DNA of 64,000 nucleotides, taken from NCBI RefSeq assembly GCF_901709675.1, contig NC_051092.1, positions 8,005,491 to 8,069,490 of the forward strand. Direction: 5' to 3'. Source of the DNA: Syngnathus acus (Eukaryota > Chordata > Actinopteri > Syngnathiformes > Syngnathidae). A program made the translations under genes and the position numbers. Shown here piece by piece: positions 10,410 through 20,725 of the stretch. The notes beneath the pieces were generated by a model. The model saw only the letters and a list, made by a program, of their open reading frames with translations, had not been told where the DNA came from and ran no database searches. The stretch's first letter is position 1. Every line of letters begins with the position of its first letter.

Positions 10410-12598
10410 TGATTGGGTTGGAATTGAGACTGCTTTGGCTCTACTGACTGGGAAATGTTTAAGCAGGCGGCCACTTGCAACGATCGGACGGACGTAGAGG
10501 AGTATACTGACTCTGTTTCCTCTTACATCACGAAGTGCATAACCCACTCGAAATTCATCGTCACTCGGGCTAACTGGAAGCCATGGCTGACAGGGGCTGT
10601 CCTCAGGCTGCTGAGGGCCAGGGACAAAGCCTTCAGGGCGGGGAATGAGGCTGGCTTGAGGACAGCGAGGGCCGACCTGTCCCGGGGCATCAGGGAAGCG
10701 AAAAGGGCATTCTCTTGCAAGATTACCGCCCACTTCAAGGACAGCAGGGACGCACGGAGCCTTTGGCAGGGCATTCAGACCATCACGGACTACAAGCCCG
10801 CACCTCAGAGCTGTGAGGGCGACATCCGCCTGCACAACGATCTTAACCGTTTCTTTGCTCGCTTCGACGCTCAGAACAGCACTTGCCCGCTGAAGACCCC
10901 TCCCCCTCCACACGAGCGGCCCCTGTGCCTCTCTGCCGATAGCGTGAGGAGGGCGCTTGCCGCTATCAACACCCGTAAGGCGGCGGGCCCTGACAACATC
11001 CCAGGTCGAGCGCTGAAGGACTGCGCTGGGGAGCTGACGGGTGTCTTCACGGACATCTTTAACATTTCCCTGCAGCAGGCCATCGTCCCTTCGTGTTTCA
11101 AGGCTGCCACCATCGTACCTGTGCCGAAGAAACCTGCTCCGTCCTGCTTCAATGACTACCGCCCCGTGGCACTGACGCCTATCATCATGAAGTGCTTTGA
11201 GCGGCTTGTCATGGAGCACATCAGATCCATTCTCCCCCCACCATAGACCCCTTCCAGTTTGCGTACCGAGCCAAACGGTCCTCTGAGGATGCCATCTGCT
11301 CTGCCCTCCACTCGGCCCTCACCCACCTGGAGAGAAGGGACTCGTATGTGAGATTGCTGTTTGTGGACTTCAGTTCTACCTTCAACACCATTGTGCCACA
11401 ACGACTCATCTGCAAACTCGACAAGCTGGGCCTCAGTACCTACCTCTGCAACTGGCTACTGGACTTCCTCTGTCAGAGGCCTCAGGTGGTATGTGTTGGC
11501 GACAAAATCTCCACCAGCATCACGCTGAGCACGGGGGCCCCCCAAGGCTGCGTGCTCAGTCCGCTGCTCTTCACCCTGCTGACGCATGACTGCACTGCAA
11601 CCTACAGCAACAACCGCATAGTGAAATTTGCTGACGACACGACTCTGGTGGGTCTCATCACCAAGGGCGACGAGACTCAATACAGGTTGGAGGTTGACCT
11701 TCTGACCGCGTGGTGCAGGGACAACAACCTCCTGCTGAACGTCAACAAGACCAAGGAGATTGTTGTTGACTTCCGGAAGGGTCACACCCAACACCAGCCG
11801 CTGACCATCGACGGTGCTGTGGTGGAGAGAGTGAGCAGCACCAGATTCGTGGGGGTGCACATCAGTGAGGATCTCTCCTGGTCCACCAACACCGCATCAC
11901 TGGCGAAGAAAGCTCAGCGCCACCTGTACTTCCTGCGGAAACTCAGGCGAGCAAGTGCTCCTCCGGCCGTCATGACTACATTCTACCGTGGCACCATTGA
12001 GAGCGTTCTCTCCAGTTGTATCGCTGTTTGGGGTGGTAGCTGCACTGAATACAACATGAAGGCCCTGCAGCGCATAGTGAACACGGCTGGTAAGATTATT
12101 GGTGCTTCACTCCCCTCCCTGAAGGACATTTACACCTCCCGTCTCACCCGCAAGGCGACCGTGATTGTGAGTGATGTGAGTCACCCCGCTCACTCTCTGT
12201 TTGATCTTCTGCCCTCTGGGAAGAGGTACAGGAGCCTTCGCTCCAGCACCACCAGACTCACCAACAGCTTCATACTCCAGGCTGTTAGGATCCTGAACTC
12301 TCTCCCCCCTTCTGCGTAGCGTCCTGTACTTTTGCGCTATATCCTGACTGTCTGCTGTATGCACACTTGCTCCATTTTTGCTCCTCTTATTTATTATGTT
12401 ATTTGTTTATTTATTATTTATTCATCACTCTTATTTATTCATTGTTTGTGCCTTCTTGTTTTTATTTTTTGTGTTGTTTACTTGTATGTATATTGTGTAC
12501 TATGTCTTGTCACCGTGGGATAGTGGGAACGTAATTTCGATTTCTTTGTGTCTTGGCATGTGAAGAAATTGACAATAAAGCAGACTTTGACTTTGATT
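10410..12598 (+). mobile_element. Non-LTR retrotransposon (LINE, Rex1/CR1-L2 type), 5'-truncated, one frameshift
   Basis: Frame 1 (open from 10428 to the TAG at 11244-11246) carries the linker and reverse-transcriptase fingers, with RKAAGPDNIPGR, a VPVPKK block and [20 protein letters not shown]. The reading then moves to the frame that is open from 11243 to 12319 and includes [31 protein letters not shown], the catalytic FADDTT, and the thumb ending [14 protein letters not shown]. The switch falls at a run of six C (11234-11239). The endonuclease domain is absent and a TGA at 10425-10427 closes the frame upstream. The 3' UTR (12320-12598) ends in a polyadenylation-like AATAAA and short repeats of TTTGACTT. 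It is a relative of the 0.9-2.0 kb LINE but a different subfamily. Confidence 0.9.
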
Positions 12599-12863
12599 GT
12601 GGTTTGTTTTGTTGATGCTTCAAGAAACTAAAATGGAGTTCATGTGGTAAGACATGGGTTACCCCATGATCAACAGCTTCGAAATGAATCCCTTTATTTT
12701 CAGGCCATGGCTGTAAAAGTCAAAGTCTTCGTGCATAATCCTGTTAGTGCTACAAGCCCGCCATTGCTTATAGGCTCAGTACTGGTGTGTGAACATTTAG
12801 GATGAGAAGTATTACAATGAAGTATTTGCCCTCTAAATACGTATACTGAACAGAATTTAATTA

Positions 12864-13153
12864 CCGTATTTTCCGCACTATAAGGCGCACCGGATTATAA
12901 GGCGCACCTTCAATGAATGGCCCATTTTAAAACTTTGTCCATATATAAGGCGCACCTTCAATGAATGGCCCATATTAAAACTTTGTCCATATATAAGATA
13001 TATGCATTTGGCCCGCGGGCCAGACTTTGGACACGCCTGCTGTAGTGGCTCAATATTGGTCCATATATAAGGCGCACCTGATTATAAGGCGCACTGTCGG
13101 CTTTTGAGAAAATTGGAGGTTTTTAGGTGCGCCTTATAGTGCGGAAAATACGG
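12864..13153. mobile_element. Pogo-type MITE, second copy, opposite orientation
   Basis: Same terminal inverted repeats as the 4275-4561 copy, flanked by TA at 12862-12863 and 13154-13155. The internal text is the reverse complement of the first copy, with the AAATTGGAGGTTTTTAGG block at the right end instead of the left. Length is 290 bp. Confidence 0.9.
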
Positions 13154-13412
13154 TATTCACGCTTTTACTCTGGATTTGACCCTTCAACTGTGAAACATGT
13201 TTGATGAAGTTGGATCATACACTGTAAAACAATCATGAGTTTTATCGGAAATATATTACAATAATAAATAATGGAAATACAATTTGGAATTGAGGACACA
13301 TTCTTGAATGTCATTATCAGGGAGAAAGCTGTGAATATTTTATCATATCTATTTTGGTTCTCCTTGATAGAGGGCGCATGCTGAAGACAAACGGTGCAAA
13401 GTTCTTCCTCAG

Positions 13413-13487
13413 GTGAAGATAGATTGTCCTGTCAGCCTGAGGGATCAGAAGTATCTGGTTCGGAAGGACTTTGACAGAACCATGCAG
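13413..13487 (+). other. Candidate orphan coding exon, 75 nt
   Basis: The segment sits between an acceptor-like TTCTTCCTCAG (ending 13412) and a strong donor CAG|GTAAGC (13488). It is exactly 25 codons and open: VKIDCPVSLRDQKYLVRKDF, then DRTMQ. The frame is also open upstream to a stop near 13367. The peptide looks protein-like in composition, but I do not recognise a family, and no partner exon is evident nearby. It could be an exon of an unknown gene, a pseudogene exon or chance. Confidence 0.35.
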
Positions 13488-14190
13488 GTAAGCGCGCCTC
13501 GAGGTGAGTCACCAATGAAAAAAAAAAAAGAGTTACAGGCCGAGGTAACCAAAAATGTGCATACAAATAAGCAGCATGTAAGATACAAACAGTGCTCCCT
13601 TTGAAACAGCACTTTGGTCATGGGAAATAGTGACATTTGTATGGTGGAATAGAATCTTGTTTTTAAGGTGAAAAAAGGTACACAAAAAAAAAAAACCACT
13701 TGACGATAGACGACTTTCAGTTTTGTCAGAGAATAATATGACATCTCACTCGAAAACAAGTGTCCTTTTCCAGTAGATAATGGGGCAATCTGCATGATAA
13801 TGGTTATATATGGAAAGTTAAGTGAGGTGTCTGACGAAGCTGAAATGGACTGTCATTGTTAGGTAATTGTGCTGAAGAAAACATAAAATTGCTTCCCATG
13901 GATAGACTAATAGAGCTTTCACAACAAAGGGATGGCAAAGACAAAAAGCTGTATAAGTTGTTTTGTGGCATTGAACATTTTCCAAATGGATGTAGATCAC
14001 TATAGATTCATTGTGGATTCATTGTTTCAATGATATGAGAGTTGTTGTAAATGCTTAGATTGTATTTCTTTTTCAAAAAGAGAAGGATTGTTTTAAAGCG
14101 GGACTATTATGAGAAATAAACATTTTAATGTCTCTTACATAGAGTAGCAGTTTTTGAATATAGTTAGCCTGCCCAGTACTTCTTGTTGGT

Positions 14191-14267
14191 GACCGTACTT
14201 CGCGGATTTCACTTATCGCGGGTGGTTTTTAGAACCAATTTTCCGCGATAAATGAGGGATTACTGTA
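14191..14267 (-). mobile_element. Terminal fragment of a TA-flanked DNA transposon
   Basis: The reverse complement begins TACAGTAATCCCTCATTTAT and continues with CGCGGAAAATTGG and a GATAAGTGAAATCCGCGAAG block, a dispersed end found in many fish genomes. Only one terminus is present. Confidence 0.5.
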
Positions 14268-14912
14268 TTGGTATTAGGATCTCCTGCTGAAAATACTATT
14301 GAACAATCCCGTATTACAACTTAACTGAATGGTACCGTAGTCATGGTGACGTCTGTATCGCTTTTACTGAGACAAAGAAATTTTGAGGAGGGTGGCAGGA
14401 ACCCTGCCACACACAAAAAACTATAAATGTGCCGACATGCTTTACGGCATACGTCACTTTCTTTTTTGTTACAAAGTCGATGCAATCGTCTATGTGCAAT
14501 TACTGCTCCACAACATCCAAAGAAACAGATGCAAGATGTTGTAAACATAGTAAAAATAAAATTAATACTACTAATAATGGAAGGGACAGTTATACAGTGA
14601 GATTTGAACTTGTGATGCCACCACACCCCGCACGGAGGGACTTACCCTTGTGGTTCTCCCATCTGCAGTCGCAACATGACGATCAGCATGGCTGCATAAA
14701 CATGCACATCGGGGATTAGTCATGTGATGTTCAGAGTCTATCGTACGGGTGTTTGGTTGGTCCGTGGACGCTGCAATGATATGTTTGACTGTCAGAATCA
14801 TTTGAAATGTATTGCCTTTCTAAAATTACTTCTACTGCTCTGAACAGAATTGCCTGCAGGTTGAGCAACTCAAGCCAAGAATGTAAAGAAAGAAGTAGAA
14901 TCAACAAAAATC

Positions 14913-14987
14913 TTTTTCAATATTGACAGCCCCTAGAGTCTAGGGACTATCAATATTGAAAAACGTTTTTCAATATAGGGCCTAGAC
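14913..14987. repeat. Near-perfect palindrome with a third partial copy
   Basis: Arms 14913-14937 and 14939-14963 are inverted repeats of 25 bases with two mismatches and a single central base. A further partial copy (TTTTTCAATATAGGGCCTAG) follows at about 14966-14986. Confidence 0.85.
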
Positions 14988-15078
14988 ACGTGAGCGCCTT
15001 CATAAAAGGTGGCCCTGATCAGTTGTGTGGCTGACGGGTCCAGCGTAAGATACTGTGGCAAGGCCCCAATAGTTATAT

Positions 15079-15616
15079 CTGTATTTTCCGCACCATAAGG
15101 CGCTTTGTGTTTAAAGGCGCAGACACAATTTCGGGGGCTCTTCTGTACTTAATCCACACATAGGGCGCACCGCATTACAGGGTGCATGCATGCCATGACT
15201 TACGGAAACAAAAAAAAAACAAAAAACACAAATAAAAAGCGTTGCTCTTTGCCAATGATCCAGTCTTTCCAGAAAGCTTTATTTGTGCCTCGTAAGCATG
15301 TCTCTTTGTCGATGCCATTTTAAAGGGTTCTAATGCCATTTGCGTTTGCACAAACCGATAGCGGAGGTACGTACACTGCGTATTACGTATTGGTTTTGCG
15401 TATTACTGGTTGGTTTACCGCTCCAAACTACAAAAAATGTAATGTCCTCTGATTGGTGCATTAGGGAAACATATTACGTCCTGTGGCGGCAGCCACATAA
15501 CATTTACAGGATTTGGAATTTGGTCCAAATCACACACCATATTAAAATGCGCTCTTTCGGTGTTTGAGAAAATCAAAGGCTTTTAAATGCACCATATGCT
15601 GCAGGAAATATGATAC
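15079..15616. mobile_element. Degenerate longer element with the same termini
   Basis: The left end reads GTATTTTCCGCACCATAAGG. The right end carries GAGAAAATCAAAGGCTTTTAAA and GCACCATATGCTGCAGGAAA, eroded versions of the MITE ends. The roughly 540-bp body contains unrelated internal sequence with a CA-rich stretch, so this may be a longer, older member of the family from which the 290-bp MITEs derive by internal deletion. Confidence 0.6.
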
Positions 15617-18079
15617 TGTGTTTGATAGAATAGTAATTGAGAAATAAATTATATTATTATATTATATTGTTTCTAAGGAGTGAGTCTGGCATGCTGTTTA
15701 TAACTGTTCTCCCTCAAACAGCACAGTGATGTCAAGCCTTTGTTATTTAACTTTTTGGTGTACTTGATTTATGGACATCTGTGTTTTCAAACTATGTTTA
15801 AGTATGTCTGAAAATTGTTACATGTAAGAATCTTTCTCAAAGGTGAGATAAATCCTGCAAAATGTGTTTTTATCTTTAATCTCGTTTTTTTTCCCCCCCT
15901 CTCTTGAAGCCCTAATTTCATGGTATAGTGCTCAAGCCAACTTTGCGCGTATAGGCTTGTGTTTGCAAAAGGGCACAATGAAATAAAACTCATTGAATTT
16001 AATTGTCACCATAAAATGTTTGCATAGCCTTTCCTCGATTGTAAAATTTCTCAGTCCTTTATCTGAACAGCAATAGCAGCAGTGGACTTGCATAATTGCA
16101 TTCATACAAATAAAACAATAATACAACCACAAGGTAAACATTTGACCATACCGTAGTTGTTTTTCTCTGCAGCCCATTTTTACCTGAAATTTCAATGTTT
16201 ACTAAGAGCTGACAGTAAATGGTGATACAGAGGTTGTTTTTAAGTCTGTCAGAAATGTTGGTTGATAACTGTTGGTCAGGCCTGAATGGCACTTAAAGAG
16301 CCTTTCAACAAGACACTTGTGTGTGGTGTATCTGATGATTGATGGCTGGTATATTCAATGTGGTCACGGGTTCTTCCATGCACCAATTTCCCCATTGACT
16401 GCATCGATTTAATCCAGGAGCAATGAATTACAAACCCTTCTAGTTGAAGCAAAGTGGATTCACGCCATCACTCATACTAACACCGTGAACACGGACAAGA
16501 CTCGTGGCGCTTCATGACATTTCACATTTGGTCTAAAGTAGTGCAATAACGTCTTACACAGACAAGATGTGATGGGTGTTTTTGTCAGTTATTAGTGAAA
16601 GGGACGTCTGTCGATACTTGACCCGGTAGGGAACAATTGCGGGGACAGACAAAAGCCCATTTGCATCCTTGCTAAGTCCTTCCTTTATAAAACAAAAATA
16701 TGAAATATTATAGGTAATGAGAAACTTCATCATAGGTTTGAATAGTTTGTCTGGATGTACCCTATGATTGATCAGTCAAGAGTGCACAAGTGCCCGAGGC
16801 CAGCTGGGATACACGACAGTTTATACATGACCCTCCATAGGCGCGATACAAAAAATGTATGACGGATAGTTGTCTCTTACTCCTATTATTTTTATTGTTT
16901 CTGAAGTGTCAAATACCTAAACATGTGGCTCCATGCGGTGCAAAGTATTGGTACGTGACACGTAAAAAACATAAAGATGTATATAATATCTCTTTATCAC
17001 ATGGGCCTTGATAAAGACAACATTGAGGAGAATATATTTGAGACAGTACTTTCAGACCAACCAAGTGTCCTGAACATAGTAGGACAAAAGCTTTTACTAC
17101 ATCTGTCAAATGAGCAGCATGAGCCACGAGACTGCCGCTCATGGAACACTGCTTCCTCTATGAGGTGCTTTTTTCTCATCCGCTGACATTCATGCTTGTC
17201 TCAAAAGCTGCACACACAAGCTGTATTCAAGTTTGACTCCCAGCAGGGAGCTTAACGGTGACAAAACAGGTCAAATGGTGCAAAGATGACTACGTCACAA
17301 CAGACCCCACGTTTTTGTGATAATCCAATTCTACTCACTACTTTGAGGCAGCATCATCTATAAGAAGCAGCCAAGCCTACAATAAAAAGAAAGAGGACAC
17401 TTTATTTTATTTTGCAATTTCACTTGGAGTCCCCCTGAATAGGAAATAGATGTGCTGAGAGTCGAGAAATTGAACCTTCTTTTCATAAATCCGCAAAGCA
17501 CATATTGTGTGGCATCAAAAACTATTGATATTTTTGCTCAAACTTTATATTAAGGACAAAAATAGTATTTTAAGCATGAATACTGGAAACAATACTTCTG
17601 GGCACATTGTTGGATGTTCTGATAGGTTGAAAAAAATCATAAACAACAAGAACAAATAATAAATACATACAAAGATCATGCTAGCCTATCAGTTACTGTT
17701 TACTCACGCCACACCTTGTGGCAAATAGTCAGATCTGAGTTTATCTGACAAATTTTTTACCTAAACACTAGGTCATACCATGTTTACCGCCCTGCACATC
17801 TGGATGCTTCACCCCATGCCCCATGTTCGAGGTTCATGTTAACGCATATAACATGCACAGTATGAATAAATATACACATATTACTTAAAAACTAACTTTT
17901 AGCAAATTCAGGTTCAAGCCATTAATTCATCTGCCAGGGGTTACAGGTAGTGGGGAGGTACTAAGTTATCACACCACAGTCACGTGATGTTTTACCTAAA
18001 GGTGTTATGTTACATTAAAGCCAACTGTGGCATGCTATAGTTTACTTGAACTAGATTTACATTTAAATCCTCACTACAG
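15617..18079. other. Non-coding stretch, nothing recognised
   Basis: Mostly unique sequence. Short frames around 16977-17186 on both strands have no family likeness. Confidence 0.5.
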
Positions 18080-18312
18080 ATGCTGGTGAGCTGGGGCCTC
18101 ACACTGGTCGAGAGGCAGTGTACATTGATTACATTGGTCACCAGCCAATCACAGGGCACATGTAAATAAAAAATATTCACACTTATGAACAACTGAGGGA
18201 CTCCAACTGACCAACAATGCATATTTTTGGAAGGGAACCTGAGTACCCCAAGAAAACCCACAGAGGCAAGGGGAGAAAATCTAAACTCCTGACAGGAAAG
18301 TAGAGGCCAGAG
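18080..18312 (-). mobile_element. V-SINE, eroded and headless
   Basis: Contains GGTCACCAGCCAATCACAGG, GCATATTTTTGGAAGGGAAC and GAAAACCCACAGAGGCAAGG. The tRNA head is not recognisable. Confidence 0.72.
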
Positions 18313-19070
18313 TCTTCTGTTGGATTCCTGTCAGTATGCTGTTTGAGCCCAGTAGACTGTCTGACACTTACAACGGAAATATCCTTCAGTCTTCTAATTT
18401 GGGAATTTTTGGGCATTCTGGGCATTCAAATTTTGAGACAACACCGTATTTAAACACAGATCTGTTAGGGTTGAACATGTAAATCAGTGGACTTTAATAG
18501 CGAGTATACTTCAGAAACAATGTACGCATTCTGGGCCTAACACAGCAGGGGGTCTTGCATGGTGGGAATTGAATTTGCAGTGTTTGCAAAGATTTGGACC
18601 TCTAGTGAAGTTGAATACTTCCCCAGTATCCTTTCACTTTGATAGTGAGTTGTTTAACTTTATAAAATCCTGCTGGAGCCTGGCTTTTTTTTTTTTTTTT
18701 AACTTTAATTTTTACTTTTGCTGGTTTCCCCTCACTCGAGCAGCATATTCATAAATTGAAATAACTTTAAATCACTTAAGGTGATTGTGGCCACTCATGT
18801 GGCTGTAAACGGCTCTGCACATAACATTTGATTTGTGAAAAGTTGAGTAAACATAATTGGTAAATGCTGAAGTTGACACATCTACTGGCTTAAAAGTCTA
18901 CAGAGTTCTTATAAAGACCTGCAGTGGATAGCGGGTGCATCTTATTCATGGAGAAAGTTCCTTGCATACAATCATTTGGCTGATTGACAGACCATCTTAA
19001 TGAGCACAGATTGGTAAATCGATTTGAAGATGGCCACCAATCAGTCGTACAGACAGTAGCTAATTCCAAA

Positions 19071-19072
<2 letters not shown>

Positions 19073-19117
<45 letters not shown>

Positions 19118-19123
19118 CGTGCA
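19073..19123. repeat. (GT)n microsatellite ending in GCGCGCGC
   Basis: Pure GT repeats passing into a GC alternation, so potentially Z-DNA forming. Confidence 0.95.
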
Positions 19124-19159
19124 TGCATAATCTTCCATAGCACCCCTATTGATCTGATT

Positions 19160-19423
19160 GGGGGCGGCATGGTTCAGGTGGCAGAGTGGTTGTTTCACCG
19201 TTTCACCATTGTTTCACCGTTTTTCCACCATCTTTCACAACCCTAAGTGAATTTGGTGAATTGTGAATGTGGTCCTCAGCCCTTGTGACCATGTCCTTGA
19301 GCCATCAGCCTCCTGATGCTGTGTCATCAGTACATGAATGAGGAGTGTATGAATGAGTGTAAACACGCTATGAGTACCTTGAAGGTAGAAAAGCGCAATA
19401 TATAAAGTGAAAGCCCATTTATC
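19160..19423 (+). mobile_element. tRNA-derived SINE of another family
   Basis: Opens GGGGCGGCATGGTTCAGGTGG with a box-A-like AGAGTGGTTG, and ends GAGTACCTTGAAGGTAGAAA, AGCGCAATATATAA, CCATTTATC. This is a common fish SINE pattern. The box B region is replaced by TTTCACCGTTTCACCA repeats. Confidence 0.7.
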
Positions 19424-19453
19424 TTTCACGGCACACTAGTTGGGAACTAAGGT
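19424..19453. mobile_element. Short fragment resembling the 55.8-kb hAT end
   Basis: Reads CGGCACACTAGTTGGGAA, the inverse of the 55784 terminus with one or two differences. It abuts the 3' end of the SINE at 19160-19423. Only about 25 bases, so low confidence. Confidence 0.35.
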
Positions 19454-19640
19454 GCCACAATAGCCTGGTTCTACAAATCAATGTTTTAAAAAAAAAAAAA
19501 AAAAAAAAAAAATCGAAGGACGCACGGGAATGTTGCTTTAACATTTTTATGAACATTCAGCTAAAATATTTTGGCGAATAAAATTGATGGGTATGTTCTG
19601 AGAGCTTAGAGTTTAAGCTGTAATAACTGTATTAAGGGGT

Positions 19641-20096
19641 TGTGGTGAATTCTCTTCGATGGTCAGCTGGTCTTCCAAACAAACGGTGAAAAAGTGGCTG
19701 GTTTGGGGAAGGAAAACTTCAGTCACACACGGCTGATTGGGGAAAGATTTTATTCAACCGATGTCAGAGAGAAGTGTCTCGCACCCTAGCCAAGATGTCG
19801 AGTCCCCTTGTCTACTCTCGCCCTAAAACCTAGACCCCCGCGCTTCCCTTCCCTCGGGTGCGTGCACACGGGGCTGTTGGATGATCTATGACCCCCCAGT
19901 CAGCCTCCCTAACTCTACACGGTGCATATCTTAGCAGTTGTTAATGGAAACCAGATGTGTCTGGTGCCAATGAGCCTACATTCCTGGACCAAGCCCCAAA
20001 CAATCCCGTACGAACCTGACCCAAACATGACCCGGTCACACTTAGGCTTACCAGTGAGATATACATTGCATGATACCAGAATAAAAATTCACAACA
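19641..20096 (-). mobile_element. Solo LTR with 4-bp target duplication
   Basis: The 456-bp unit starts TGTGGTGAAT and ends ATTCACAACA, a TG...CA element with 10-bp inverted ends (one mismatch). GGGT flanks it at 19637-19640 and 20097-20100. On the minus strand an AATAAA (19754-19749) lies about 110 bases before the end, as a polyadenylation signal in R would. There is no internal region, primer-binding site or second LTR beside it, so it is a recombination remnant. The 4-bp duplication fits several LTR retroelement classes; which one cannot be said. Confidence 0.8.
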
Positions 20097-20520
20097 GGGT
20101 CAACATAAATTATTTTAGATTCAAGCATTAGCCTTTGCATTTATCTTCTGCAAAACATTGTGAAGTGAAAAATACCTGTGTTTTCACAGTTAAAAGGCAC
20201 TTTAGGCACATTAAGGTAAAAGGCAAGCTCCAACACCTCCTGGTTTGACAGTTTGACATCAGCACTTTCGTACTGACAAAAAACAGCAAGACTTTTTCGA
20301 CTTCCTGATGCACTTCAACTATAATGTACGAATGTACTGGTTTTGTCAGCATGACCACGCATAGCGGGTCCCCTTAATGTCACAGAGATTGCTCAAATTG
20401 CTTTTCTAGAGTGTCATGACGTTAAGGACTTTGGAAAAGGTGCATGATAAGGCTTTTGTTTCTTTTAGTATTATTTTGGGTGGGGAGATGATATTAATTT
20501 AAAAATAAAAAGTAAAACTA

Positions 20521-20725
20521 ATTTGTAAAATTTGTAAAAGTGCTATATAAATAAACTATTGATTGAGTGAAGGTATTTTGCGTGGCACTATTTTTGTTCT
20601 TCAAAAATAATTTGTAAAATTTGTAAAACTTTGAGCTACAATCTTTGTATGAAAAGTGCTATATAAATAAAGTTTTGATTGAGTGATGGTATTTTGAGCG
20701 GCACTATTTTTGTTCTTAAAAAATA
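20521..20725. repeat. Tandem duplication of about 116 bp carrying a SINE/LINE tail
   Basis: GTGCTATATAAATAAA, TTGATTGAGTGA and GGCACTATTTTTGTTCTT each occur twice at a spacing of about 116 bases. The CTATATAAATAAA...TTGATTG motif is the usual end of a fish retroelement. Confidence 0.8.

Noticed and set aside
10407-11219. A 270-codon minus-strand frame over the second LINE
   Set aside because: It is antisense to the reverse transcriptase fingers domain and has no family likeness of its own.
14913-14963. Palindrome as a microRNA precursor
   Set aside because: The hairpin has a one-base centre and almost perfect pairing, unlike a microRNA stem-loop.
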